Source: Bradyrhizobium barranii subsp. apii (GTDB lineage Bacteria; Pseudomonadota; Alphaproteobacteria; Rhizobiales; Xanthobacteraceae). Taken from it: a DNA stretch of 64,000 nt. Under the pieces are notes generated by a model. The model had not been told where the DNA came from. It did no database searches and was given only the letters and a program-made list of their open reading frames with translations. The first letter of the stretch is position 1. Each line of letters opens with the position of its first letter. The stretch covers positions 5,330,501 to 5,394,500 of the forward strand of contig NZ_CP096255.1 of assembly GCF_011516635.5 (NCBI RefSeq), in the 5' to 3' direction. Below are positions 17,088 through 26,097 of the stretch, in pieces. The position numbers were made by a program, and so were the translations under genes.

Positions 17088-18515
17088 CTACTTCTTGGCG
17101 CCCCCGATCGTGGCGGCGACACGCTCGGCATCGGGCAGTTTCCAGCTGTGGTCGAACAGCGGCTGCTCGGGCCCGTAGAGGCGGAATAGCAACTCGAACT
17201 TCCGCGCCGGATCGGTCGGCACCCAATTGGCTTCCTTGCCCTCCGGCGCCTTCGGACCGAAATAGACATCGACCGAACCGTCGGCATTCTTCTGGATGCC
17301 CGGGCTGATCGAAGCCCGGCTTGCACTCGGCATGTTGCGCACCAGCGCGTGCGTCTCGCGGTCGTAGACGGTTGCGGACCAGTATTGCTTGACCGGCGCG
17401 TTGGCGGGCACCGTCAGGCGATAGGTGGCGGCGCCGTCGAACGGCTGGCCATCCCTGTCCTTGTTGGCCAACAGGTAGAACTGCGCGGTGCCCAGTCGCT
17501 TGATACCGGTGAAGCCAAGCGTGTAGGAGACGCCGCGCATGTCGACCGGATAGGTGTTCGGATCGGCGTATCCAGTACTCGCCGCCTTGACCATCTCCGG
17601 CACCGCAGCCGGGAACCAGCGGATGCCCGGGTTGATTACGGCGAAGCCGGCGTCGTAGCGCTGTTCGAGTATCGCATGGGCCTCGCGGGCGGCCTGATCG
17701 AGCAGCGCGACGGTCTTCTGATCCGGATTGAAAGCCTTGCCCTTCTCGATGCCGATGCTCGCGAGCTGGTCGATCATGGCCCGATCGCGATCGAGCCACG
17801 GCTCGTTCTGCACCACGCGGTCGAGGCTGCGATAGAAGCTCGCATCGAAGGGAATCGTGGAGTCGAACAGCACGTCGTAGGCGTCAGTGAAATTGGTCTG
17901 CGGCGGATCCTTCGCCTGCGCGAGTGGGTAGACCTTGACCTGCTTGCCGTAGGAGACCGACTTCGCCACGTCGGCATCGCCGTGGCTTGCGAGATTGGAG
18001 CGCAGCAGCGCGAAGCCGCTGAACGTGTCCGACTGAAGCGAGATGTAGCCCGCGGGCGCGTCGCCCTTGTAACCGGGCGGCAGGATCAAATATTTGCCGC
18101 CCTGCCCCTTGTCGGCGCCTTCGGGACCTGCGTCCTCCAGCGGCATCTGCCACGCCGTGACGATGTTGCCCGCGATCGAGCCGCCTTGCGCGGGCGGAAT
18201 GTCGATCACGACCGGGCCGTCCTTCACGTTCCAGAACGACATCAGATAGATCGAGTCCGGATTGGGCGTCAGCGTCTGGTTCTTCCAGTTCACCGGCTTC
18301 GACCAGTAAATGATCTCGTTCGGCTTTGCCTTGGTCGTCCCAAGCATGGTCTGGAGCATGAGATCGGCATTCACCGCCGGCATGCCCCAGATCATCGCCT
18401 CGACTGCGCGACGCTGGATAGTGCGCGCGGCAACCTCATCCGGCGACAGACTCTGCGCATGCGCGCTCGCTGTCATCAGTGTCATGGCGATGGCGCCTGC
18501 GATTGCGTGTCTCAT
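17088..18515 (-). CDS. DUF1254/DUF1214 secreted protein (long form)
   Basis: The 475-residue protein has a Sec signal (AIAGAIAMTLMTASAHA) followed by a DUF1254 domain (AVEAMIWGMPAVNADLMLQ, LTPNPDSIYLMSFWNVKDGP) and a C-terminal DUF1214 domain (YRLTVPANAPVKQYWSATVYD, NADGSVDVYFGPKAPEGKE). This family is widespread in proteobacteria and its biochemical role is unknown. ATG 18515 is chosen because GGAGG lies six bases before it. It pairs with a shorter paralogue immediately upstream. Confidence 0.88.
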   Translation of the reverse strand: MRHAIAGAIAMTLMTASAHAQSLSPDEVAARTIQRRAVEAMIWGMPAVNADLMLQTMLGTTKAKPNEIIYWSKPVNWKNQTLTPNPDSIYLMSFWNVKDGPVVIDIPPAQGGSIAGNIVTAWQMPLEDAGPEGADKGQGGKYLILPPGYKGDAPAGYISLQSDTFSGFALLRSNLASHGDADVAKSVSYGKQVKVYPLAQAKDPPQTNFTDAYDVLFDSTIPFDASFYRSLDRVVQNEPWLDRDRAMIDQLASIGIEKGKAFNPDQKTVALLDQAAREAHAILEQRYDAGFAVINPGIRWFPAAVPEMVKAASTGYADPNTYPVDMRGVSYTLGFTGIKRLGTAQFYLLANKDRDGQPFDGAATYRLTVPANAPVKQYWSATVYDRETHALVRNMPSASRASISPGIQKNADGSVDVYFGPKAPEGKEANWVPTDPARKFELLFRLYGPEQPLFDHSWKLPDAERVAATIGGAKK

Positions 18516-18540
18516 GACAGCCTCCATTCTCGTTCAGCCT

Positions 18541-19560
18541 TCAGCTCACCGGCTTCGGCTCGGGGAATTTCCACTTGCCGTTCAGAATTTCGGCACGCGG
18601 CCGATAGAGTCGCACCGTGTAGTTCCAGCCCTTCATGATCGGCAGGCAGTTCGGGATCTTGCCGTCACAGCCACCGAACTGGACCACCGTGGAGCCGTCG
18701 GCTGATTTCGTCGCCGTCAGATTGTTGAGCGAGTAAGCGTTGTAGGGGTTTTTCTCGAAATAGCCCTCGGCGTTGTAGAGACTGATCGACCAGAAGCCGT
18801 CCACCGGCACATTGCCGGGGACGGTCAGCTTGTAGACGGTGCTGCCGTCGTTCTTCTCGGGAGTGACGCTGAGATAGGTGGCGTCCTTGTCGGGATTGCC
18901 GCCCCATCCCGCAGCGGTCGCGATCAGGTGCCGGATCGGATCGACCTGCCCCTTGGCGCCAAACGCATTCTTGAAGCCGCCTGCGGTTGACGACAGCACC
19001 AGGAGCGCGTCCCGCACCTTCTTCTGACTGACCGGATCCCAATTCGGTATCTCGAACTTGCCCGGGGCCTTCTGGCTGATCGTGACGGCGTCCTGGACTG
19101 CGCGGACCTTCTCGACATCCTTGGGATCGTTGGGATCGACGAGGGTTCGAAGCCCGATCAGCGCATAGCGTGTGCCGACCCTCTTCCGATCGTAGGTGTA
19201 ACTTCCGGCGCGATACTCTATGTCGCCGACGATGTAGTGATCCTCGTTGACCACCATCAACGACCGGAACCGCTTGCCAGCGTCCGGCAACTTGATCGTT
19301 ACCGGTCCCGCATCGAGATCAACGACGACCATGGAGTACAGCGTGTCACGATTCGACCGGATGACGCCCTGCTTATCGATCGCCATCGGCTCGCGATGGT
19401 GAAACAGCTTGCCGATGCCACCGGCGTCCTTGACGCCGTTGCCGAAGTACAGGTCGGATTCCGCGCGCCCAAAATTATCGATCGTCACCGGGACCGGCGA
19501 CTGCGCCTGCGTGGCCGAGGTGAGGATGAGGAACGAAGCCGTCAGCACTGCTCTTTTCAT
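18541..19560 (-). CDS. DUF1254/DUF1214 secreted protein (short form)
   Basis: The 339-residue protein has a cleavable signal (AVLTASFLILTSATQAQ). It shows the same two-domain theme as its downstream neighbour: IRSNRDTLYSMVVVDLDAG for DUF1254 and YKLTVPGNVPVDGFWSISLYN with ADGSTVVQFGGC for DUF1214. It lacks the ~100 residues between the domains found in the long form. Two cysteines near the C-terminus (FGGCDGKIPNCLP) may form a disulfide in the periplasm. Gaps of 25 bp downstream and 11 bp upstream place it firmly in the operon. Confidence 0.86.
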   Translation of the reverse strand: MKRAVLTASFLILTSATQAQSPVPVTIDNFGRAESDLYFGNGVKDAGGIGKLFHHREPMAIDKQGVIRSNRDTLYSMVVVDLDAGPVTIKLPDAGKRFRSLMVVNEDHYIVGDIEYRAGSYTYDRKRVGTRYALIGLRTLVDPNDPKDVEKVRAVQDAVTISQKAPGKFEIPNWDPVSQKKVRDALLVLSSTAGGFKNAFGAKGQVDPIRHLIATAAGWGGNPDKDATYLSVTPEKNDGSTVYKLTVPGNVPVDGFWSISLYNAEGYFEKNPYNAYSLNNLTATKSADGSTVVQFGGCDGKIPNCLPIMKGWNYTVRLYRPRAEILNGKWKFPEPKPVS

Positions 19561-19571
19561 GCGCCCTCTCG

Positions 19572-20513
19572 CTAGAACGGATTGACGTAATTCAGGATCG
19601 CGACCTGCCGCAGGATCACGCGGCGCACGACGTGGGTCGGTTTGACGTGATCGGTGTAGATCGCAGCCGTTCCGGCGCTGCCGGCCGGCAACCGTTTGAC
19701 GAAATCGGCGTCGTCGAGCTTGACGCGCACGACGAAGGGGGCGGCCTCGATGGCTTTCGGCAGGACTGCCGTGCCCGATGTCTGCACCTGTCCGGTCGCG
19801 ATCGCCTGGAGCACGCTCTCGACCTTGCCGGAGTAGATCTGCCCGGGTGCGAATTTGAATGTGGCCTCGACCTCCTGGCCGGGCGCCACGTAGCGCGCAT
19901 CGTTCTGGTTGATCTCGACGCCGATGATGGTGCTTGAGACGTCAATGAACGCCATCACCGGTGCCAGCGGCAGGTTCGCCACGCGCGCGCCCTTGCGCAG
20001 CGCGAGATTGGTGACGTAGCCGTCGGCCGGCGCGCGCACCACTGTCTTGTCGAGATTCCACTGCGCGGCCTCGAGCTGGCCGGAGAGCTGGTCGGCCTCC
20101 GATTGCCGCTGTTCGACATCGAAGCCGCGGCCGGCGTCGCGCTCGTAGAGCTGCGTCATCTGGCCGAGGCGCGTCTTGGCGAGCTTGAACTGCGCGTCGA
20201 TCGCCTTGACCTGCGCCGCGTAAGGCGTCGGGTCGATCTTGAACAGGACATCGCCTGCCCTCAGCGGCGCGTTGGCGAGAACCGGAACATCCGTCACCTC
20301 GCCCGCCACATCAGGCACGATCGAGACTGCATTGCGCACGACCAGCGCATTGCCCTGCGGTGCGCCCCACCCCATCGGGATCAGCAGTCCGAACAGCAGC
20401 AGCACCAGCACGATCGCGGGCGACGCCTTCCAGAACAGGTTGAAGCGTACGATCCCGAAATGCACCAGCAGGAACAGCAGCACCAGATAGGTATTGAAGA
20501 GCGCGACACCCAT
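19572..20513 (-). CDS. HlyD-family membrane fusion protein, YiaV-like
   Basis: The 313-residue protein has two N-terminal membrane helices (FNTYLVLLFLLVHFGIV and SPAIVLVLLLFGLLIPMGW), then a biotinyl-lipoyl-like barrel (VSIVPDVAGEVTDVPV) interrupted by a helical hairpin, and the second half (VVRAPADGYVTNLALRKGAR). The pairing with a DUF3302 protein is the same as E. coli yiaV-yiaW. ATG 20513 overlaps the stop of the DUF3302 gene (ATGA). A longer ORF to 20576 only extends into that gene. No cognate inner-membrane pump is encoded in the operon. Confidence 0.87.
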   Translation of the reverse strand: MGVALFNTYLVLLFLLVHFGIVRFNLFWKASPAIVLVLLLFGLLIPMGWGAPQGNALVVRNAVSIVPDVAGEVTDVPVLANAPLRAGDVLFKIDPTPYAAQVKAIDAQFKLAKTRLGQMTQLYERDAGRGFDVEQRQSEADQLSGQLEAAQWNLDKTVVRAPADGYVTNLALRKGARVANLPLAPVMAFIDVSSTIIGVEINQNDARYVAPGQEVEATFKFAPGQIYSGKVESVLQAIATGQVQTSGTAVLPKAIEAAPFVVRVKLDDADFVKRLPAGSAGTAAIYTDHVKPTHVVRRVILRQVAILNYVNPF

Positions 20514-20752
20514 CACGCATCTCCCGCCTTGCGTGCGGGCACGTCGAGATAGGCCCAGATCAACGCGATCGGCCACAGCGCGAAGCCGAAGAACAGCGTG
20601 ATCCAGCCGGCGACAGTCACTGCCTGCGCATGAGGATGGTTGCGCGACTTCGCGATGTGGCCGGGCAGCCAGCCCGCGATACAGACCACGCCGATCGCGC
20701 TGGCGAGCAGGATCACCAACACGATCCAGGCGAAGATGTCGTAGCCGCTCAT
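20513..20752 (-). CDS. DUF3302 inner-membrane protein, YiaW-like
   Basis: The 79-residue protein has two hydrophobic helices (DIFAWIVLVILLASAIGVVCI and AVTVAGWITLFFGFALWPIAL) joined by a short polar loop with AKSRNHPHAQ. Size, topology and position directly before a HlyD-type gene match the YiaW family. Its function is unknown; it is thought to work with the YiaV-like adaptor in the inner membrane. It lies 32 bp after the glycine-rich protein gene. Confidence 0.85.
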   Translation of the reverse strand: MSGYDIFAWIVLVILLASAIGVVCIAGWLPGHIAKSRNHPHAQAVTVAGWITLFFGFALWPIALIWAYLDVPARKAGDA

Positions 20753-20784
20753 GACCGCCGCCTTATTGCGTCAGTGACGTGCCT

Positions 20785-21294
20785 TCATTGGCAGTAGTCC
20801 CAAAAACCCTGCGTGCGGGATGGATCGGTGTAGTACCAGCACATCCCCGGCGCGGGCGCAGCACCCGCCCAGGCCACAGCCGTGGCCGCCGTCACGAAAC
20901 CGATCGCCGCACCGGCAGCGATCGCGCCGCCCCTCGGCCAGTGGTAATAGCCGGGTCGCGCCCAGCCGCCGCGCCCGGCCACGGCCGTGGTGCTGCGGAC
21001 GGCGACGTTGCCGCGCGGTCCGACCACTGCGGTCCGGCCGCGATAGGCGGCGCCTCGGGGGCCGACCACGGCGCCGCCACGATGGACCACGGCCCCACCA
21101 CGCGGCCCCATGGCGGCCCCGCCGCGGCGAACAGCGGCACGCACCTCGATCAGATCGGATGGTCCAGTCGCGCCCTGCTGGATTGCCGCTGGCTGGAGCG
21201 GCGCCGCCGACACCGTTCCGACCGGAAGCGACGCGCCGGTTGCCAACGCCAGCAGGCAGTTCGTCCACCGAAACATGCGCATATGTCCAGACAT
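20785..21294 (-). CDS. Glycine-rich secreted protein with GPRG repeats, unknown function
   Basis: The 169-residue protein has a signal peptide (TNCLLALATGASLPVGTVSA) and a low-complexity Gly/Arg/Val middle with recurring GPRG units (AMGPRGGAVVHRGG, VVGPRGAAYRG, VVGPRGNVAVRS). A hydrophobic glycine/alanine stretch (GAIAAGAAIGFVTAATAVAWA) follows. The tail, CWYYTDPSRTQGFWDYC, has two cysteines and many aromatics, and I associate it with a rhizobial family of small envelope proteins. ATG 21294 follows a GGGAGGG ribosome-binding site. It could be a cell-surface or outer-membrane linked structural protein; no function can be assigned. Confidence 0.75.
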   Translation of the reverse strand: MSGHMRMFRWTNCLLALATGASLPVGTVSAAPLQPAAIQQGATGPSDLIEVRAAVRRGGAAMGPRGGAVVHRGGAVVGPRGAAYRGRTAVVGPRGNVAVRSTTAVAGRGGWARPGYYHWPRGGAIAAGAAIGFVTAATAVAWAGAAPAPGMCWYYTDPSRTQGFWDYCQ

Positions 21295-21351
21295 CCTTGT
21301 CCCTCCCTTTGTTATTGCTGTCGTTGATGCAGCTTCCCGCACGCGTCCTCG

Positions 21352-22395
21352 TCATTGCGACGCTTCCGCGGTGCCGCGTTCGGACGCAAACACCGTCGTC
21401 CAGTCCTTTGCCATGTCGACGACGGTCCAGCCGCGCTGCGTGGCCTCGTCCCAGGCCTTGTCGAGCTTTCCGATCTTGGACTCCCTGTCGTAGGAATATT
21501 CGCGGGCCGCATCGGTGTGATGGACGATGCCGACGAAGCGCGCTCCAGGTCCGGCCGCGGTCCATTGCAGCATCTGGTGGTCGCCGTCCGAATTGCCGAA
21601 GGCGAGGATTGGACGGCGGCCGATGAAGCGGTTGATGCCCGACGGCTTGCCGGGGCCATCGTCGATGAACTCGACCTTGGGCAGCTTCGTCAGGACGGGA
21701 CGCCCGTCAGTGCCGATCTTGAACTGCGCGACTCCGGAGGAGCCAACTACCTGCTCCGGCGGGATGCCGTAGGCTTTCTCCGCCCACGCCCGCATGAATT
21801 CGACGCCTCCACCCGAGGCGATGAAGGTCTTGAAGCCATTTGCGCGCAAGTATACGAGCAGCTCCACCATCGGCTGATAGACAAGCTCCTTGTAGGGGCG
21901 CTGACAGCGCGGGTGCTGCGCCCGGGCCAGCCAATCGGCAACCGAGGCCGCATAGGCGTCCGTCGTTATGCCGCTATGGGACGCCGCGATCAGCGTCAAA
22001 AGACCTTTCTCACCCTGCGCCGCCAGCACGTCCTTGTTGCCTGAGAGGAACGCCTTTAAGGGCTGCTGCTGCTTCCACTCGGGATGCTGCGGCGCCATCG
22101 CCCTGACGCTATCGAGGCCGAAGGCCGCCTGGAAATAAATTGGCTGTTCGCACCAAAGTGTACCGTCGCTGTCGAACACGGCAACGCGCTCCGCCGGCGG
22201 CACGAAATCGACTCCGCCTTGCGAGGTCACCCGCCCAACAAAGTCGATGATTGATGTCTTCGTGACCCCGTCGTTCCACGAAGGTAGAGGTCCGGTTCGA
22301 GCAAAAGCTGCCGCACTCCAGACCGCGACAGCATTGATGGCGGCGAAACCGATCAGAAACCCACGCCGGGTGGCAGATGCGAGGGAAACGGGCAT
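21352..22395 (-). CDS. Exported HAD-family phosphatase
   Basis: The ~347-residue protein carries a Tat-like leader (TRRGFLIGFAAINAVAVW, cut near AFA). It has the haloacid dehalogenase motifs: nucleophile and acid/base in VAVFDSDGTLW, motif II Ser in TFIASGGG, and motif III in FGNSDGDHQML. The capped SerB-like arrangement suggests a small-molecule phosphatase acting in the periplasm. Lying 83 bp after the first arylsulfatase, it might remove phosphate from a substrate that the sulfatases also process (inference). ATG 22395 is preferred to GTG 22407, but neither has a strong ribosome-binding site. Confidence 0.85.
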   Translation of the reverse strand: MPVSLASATRRGFLIGFAAINAVAVWSAAAFARTGPLPSWNDGVTKTSIIDFVGRVTSQGGVDFVPPAERVAVFDSDGTLWCEQPIYFQAAFGLDSVRAMAPQHPEWKQQQPLKAFLSGNKDVLAAQGEKGLLTLIAASHSGITTDAYAASVADWLARAQHPRCQRPYKELVYQPMVELLVYLRANGFKTFIASGGGVEFMRAWAEKAYGIPPEQVVGSSGVAQFKIGTDGRPVLTKLPKVEFIDDGPGKPSGINRFIGRRPILAFGNSDGDHQMLQWTAAGPGARFVGIVHHTDAAREYSYDRESKIGKLDKAWDEATQRGWTVVDMAKDWTTVFASERGTAEASQ

Positions 22396-22478
22396 TCTGG
22401 ATCTCACAGGCGCAAGCGAGTAACTACGAAGGTGGCACCGGCCCGCAACGACGCGGGCCGGTGAGGATGGGGTGTCAG

Positions 22479-24299
22479 CTATTTGACTCCGCGTTGCTGG
22501 AGCTGCTGTTCGATCATCTGATTGACGCCTGAGCGTATCTTGTCGATGCTCTGGGCTCGTTGTCCTGCCCTGGCGCGGTTGTCCTTGATCTCATCGAGCT
22601 GCTCTTCAAGGATCGTGGCCGGTACGAAACTCGGTGGGAACGACCGCGGCGGAAAATCCTTGAAGGTCATGACGAAGGCGCCGACGTCGTCCATCGCGCC
22701 GTAGACCTGCCCGACATGGTTGAGTTGCCAGTCCCAGAATGTGTTCGAGGTGATGTCAGCCCTCTCGAACGGATCCTGAAGCAGGTTGAATATCTTCTGG
22801 AGGCGTAGCTTGGTGAAGGGCTCGGCCCAGACGCCCAGTGTGCCGGGCAGACGCTGCTCGGCGTAGACATACTTGTAGTCGCCCTTGCGCAAGGCCACGA
22901 GCAAGCCGTCATCATCCGAGTAGAAGAACTTGTCACGAGCGCTCTTGGTGCCGTTGTTGTTGCCGGCCGTGCCGCTGACGTTGCGCAGGAATGCGGTCTG
23001 GTCGAACCCGTCGAGATGGACCTTGTAGTTGATGCCGTTGGCGGTGTACCCGGCGCTCAGCTTGTTGACGATGTCGGGCTCACCTGCCGCCGAGCACAAC
23101 GTCGGAATCCAGTCGTTGTGGCTCATCAGCTCATTGGTGACCGTGCCCGGCTTGATGACGCCCGGCCAGCGCACCAGGCACGGCACGCGGAAAGCGCCTT
23201 CCCAGTTGGTGTTCTTCTCGGAACGGAACCAGGTCATCGCGCCGTCCGGCCAGCTGTTCATGTGAGGACCGTTGTCGCTGGAGTAGACGACGATGGTGTT
23301 GTTGGCGATCCCCATATCGTCGAGGGCTTTGAGCAGAGTACCCACCGTATCGTCATGCTCCTGCATGCCGTCGATGTATTCGCTGTCGCCATGCGTGTAG
23401 CGGCCGCGATGATCGGTACGCACATGGGTGCGCAAATGCATGCGCGTGGCGTTGAACCAGCAGAAGAACGGTTTGCCGGCGGCCTGTTGCCGTTTCATGT
23501 AGTCGATGGCCGCGGCCGACGTCTCGTCGTCGATCGTTTCCATGCGCTTCTTGGTCAGCGCGCCGGTATCTTCGATGGTCTGTTTGCTGATCTTGCCGAA
23601 GCGGGGGTCTACGGTCGGATCGTCGCGGTCTGCCGCCTTGCACCTCAGCACGCCTCGGGGGCCGAACTTGGCGAGGTAGCTGGGGTCCTTGGGATAGTCG
23701 GGTAGTTCCGGCTCCTCCTCGGCGTTGAGATGATAGAGATTGCCGAAGAATTCGTCGAAGCCGTTCACGGTCGGCAGCGACTCGTTGCGGTCGCCGACGT
23801 GGTTCTTGCCGAACTGTCCGGTGCCGTAGCCGAGATTTTTGAGGAGGCCGCCAATCGATGGGTCGAGCTGGCTCATGCCCATCGGCGCACCGGGAAAGCC
23901 GACTTTGGTCAGGCCGCTGCGAATGCCGTGTTGGCCGGTCAGGAACGCCGCGCGACCCGCCGTGCATGATTGTTCGCCGTAATAGTGGAGGAACTTGATC
24001 CCCTCGCGTCCGATGCGATCGATGTTGGGCGTCTCGTAGCCCATCAATCCGTTGGAGTAGGCGCTGATGTTGGCGATGCCGATATCGTCGCCCCAGATCA
24101 CGAGAATGTTGGGCTTGCCTCCCGCTGGCTGAGCTGCCGCCGGCGCGCGAGAGGGCGCTGCTTGCTGCGCTTGCGCCAGTGCTTCCGAGGTCAGCGTCGC
24201 TGCTGCGACGATCGATGATGTTCCAAGGAGCAGATTTCTGCGGTTGATCGTTTGTTCAGCGTCGGAGGAATTGTTCTTGTTCTTTAGTTCGCCGCTCAT
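22479..24299 (-). CDS. Arylsulfatase (type I, FGly-dependent), Tat-exported
   Basis: The 606-residue enzyme hydrolyses sulfate esters. Its leader contains a twin-arginine motif (NRRNLLLGTSS) with cleavage near EALAQ. The metal site starts with NILVIWGDDIG. The catalytic cysteine, to be converted to formylglycine, lies in QSCTAGRAAFLTGQ (C-x-A-x-R form of the sulfatase signature), and VVYSSDNGPH gives the second metal-binding Asp/Asn. An FGE gene in the same operon can carry out the maturation, and Tat export of a folded, already modified enzyme fits. It is a tandem paralogue of the upstream gene. Confidence 0.93.
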   Translation of the reverse strand: MSGELKNKNNSSDAEQTINRRNLLLGTSSIVAAATLTSEALAQAQQAAPSRAPAAAQPAGGKPNILVIWGDDIGIANISAYSNGLMGYETPNIDRIGREGIKFLHYYGEQSCTAGRAAFLTGQHGIRSGLTKVGFPGAPMGMSQLDPSIGGLLKNLGYGTGQFGKNHVGDRNESLPTVNGFDEFFGNLYHLNAEEEPELPDYPKDPSYLAKFGPRGVLRCKAADRDDPTVDPRFGKISKQTIEDTGALTKKRMETIDDETSAAAIDYMKRQQAAGKPFFCWFNATRMHLRTHVRTDHRGRYTHGDSEYIDGMQEHDDTVGTLLKALDDMGIANNTIVVYSSDNGPHMNSWPDGAMTWFRSEKNTNWEGAFRVPCLVRWPGVIKPGTVTNELMSHNDWIPTLCSAAGEPDIVNKLSAGYTANGINYKVHLDGFDQTAFLRNVSGTAGNNNGTKSARDKFFYSDDDGLLVALRKGDYKYVYAEQRLPGTLGVWAEPFTKLRLQKIFNLLQDPFERADITSNTFWDWQLNHVGQVYGAMDDVGAFVMTFKDFPPRSFPPSFVPATILEEQLDEIKDNRARAGQRAQSIDKIRSGVNQMIEQQLQQRGVK

Positions 24300-24371
24300 T
24301 TCTACGCTCCCTGTGTTTCATTGGTCGTTCACGTCAGCCGCTCGGCGTTGCTGCCAGGCGGTTACGCCACA

Positions 24372-26079
24372 CTATTGCGTGACTTGAAAACTCCTCTGCA
24401 TCTTCTCGACGATCTGATCGATGCTGAAGCTCGACGGCCGCTGACTCGGGGGAAATTCCTTGAAGGTGGCGAGGAACTCCCCCACAATTCTAGGCGCAGC
24501 AATGAACACACCCGCGCCGTCCGTCATGAGCCAGTCGTAGTAGGTGTTCGACGTGATATCCGCGCGCTCGTAGGGGTCCGAGCGCAGATCGAAGATTTTC
24601 GGCACGCGCAATTTGGTAAACGGCTCGGCCCAAATTCTTAATGTACCTTGCGCACGCTGCTCTTCGAAGACGACTTTCCAGTTCTCGTAGCGCAGAGCCA
24701 CCACGTCGCCATCATCGTCGAAGTAGACAAACTCCTTGCGCGCGCTGCGCTCCTGCTGACCCGTGAGGTGGGGAAGCTGGTTATATCCGTCGAGATGGAC
24801 CTTGAACGTTTTGCTTCCGGCCTGGTGCCCCCTCAGCAGTTTGTCCTTGATATCCGGTTCACCCGCGGCCGCCAGCAGGGTCGGCATCCAGTCGAGCGCG
24901 CTGATGGTCTCGTTCGAGATCGAGCCGGGTTGAATTCGTCCTGGCCAGCGGATCATGCACGGCACGCGGAACGCGCCCTCCCAGTTGGTGTTCTTTTCGC
25001 TGCGGAACGGCGTCGTTCCCGCATCCGGCCAGGAGTTCTGATGCGGCCCATTATCCGTGGTGTAGATCACGACGGTATCGTTACCGATGCCGAGATCGTC
25101 GATAGCCTTGAGCACCGTTCCGATCGTCGCATCGTTTTCGATCATGCCGTCGGCGTATTCGGTCCTGGCCGTCAGCCCGGGCGGGCCACGATGGGACTCC
25201 CGTACATGCGTGCGAAAGTGCATTCGGGTCGTGTTGAACCAGCAGAAGAATGGCGTGTTGGCCTTCGCCTGACGTTGCATGAAATCGATGGCGGCAGCCG
25301 ATGTTTCGTCGTCGATCGTTTCCATCCGTTTCTTGGTGAGTGCGCCGGTGTCCTCGATGGTCTGCTTGCCGACCTTGCCCCAGCGCGGATGTTCGGTCGG
25401 ATCGTCGCGATCCGACGCCTTGCAACGCAGCACGCCCCGTGGGCCGATCTGGTCCCGCATACCGGTCGGATAAAAGCGGTTCTCCGGATCTTCCTCGGCG
25501 TTGAGGTGGTAGAGATTGCCGAAGAATTCGTCGAAGCCGTGCACGGTTGGCAGATATTCATTGCGGTCGCCGAGGTGGTTCTTGCCGAACTGCCCGGTGG
25601 CGTAACCAAGCGGCTTCAACAACTCTGCGATGGTCGCGTCTCGCGCTTGCAGACCCACGGTCGCGCCGGGAATGCCCACCTTTGAAAGGCCGGTGCGCAG
25701 CGTGCATTGGCCAGTGATGAACGAGGACCGCCCCGCCGTGCAGCTCTGCTCGGCGTAATAGTCAGTGAACATCATGCCTTCTTTCGCGATGCGGTCGATG
25801 TTCGGCGTGCGATAGCCCATCACACCAAAGGAATAGGCGGAGACATTGGTCTGTCCGATGTCGTCGCCGAAGATCACGAGGATGTTCGGCTTGCGGCCGG
25901 ACGCCGATGAAGCCGCCGGGCTCGCGGCTGAACCTGGCGCCGCTTTCTGCGCTTGCGCCAGTGCCTCCGATGTCAGCGTCGCCGCGGCGACGGGACGAAG
26001 TTCCCAAAAGCAGTTTTCGGCGATTGATCGACTGGTCAGCCCCGGACTGGGTGTTGTTCTTCTCCAACTCGCTGCTCAT
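24372..26079 (-). CDS. Second arylsulfatase, frameshift in the signal peptide
   Basis: The main frame (24372-25877) encodes an intact sulfatase body closely similar to the next gene: VIFGDDIGQTNVSAYSFGVMG, EQSCTAGRSSFITGQ (FGly site) and VIYTTDNGPHQNSWPD. Its proper N-terminus (MSSELEKNNTQSGADQSINR and RKLLLGTSS, a Tat leader) starts at ATG 26079 in another frame. The frames split near 25992-25994, where one extra base in a G run (C run on the coding strand) turns TSSVAAATLTSEA into a wrong reading. If real, the enzyme would lose its export signal and probably its start. The C-terminus differs most between the paralogues, suggesting different substrates. Confidence 0.88.
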
Positions 26080-26097
26080 GCGATACTCCCTATCTTG

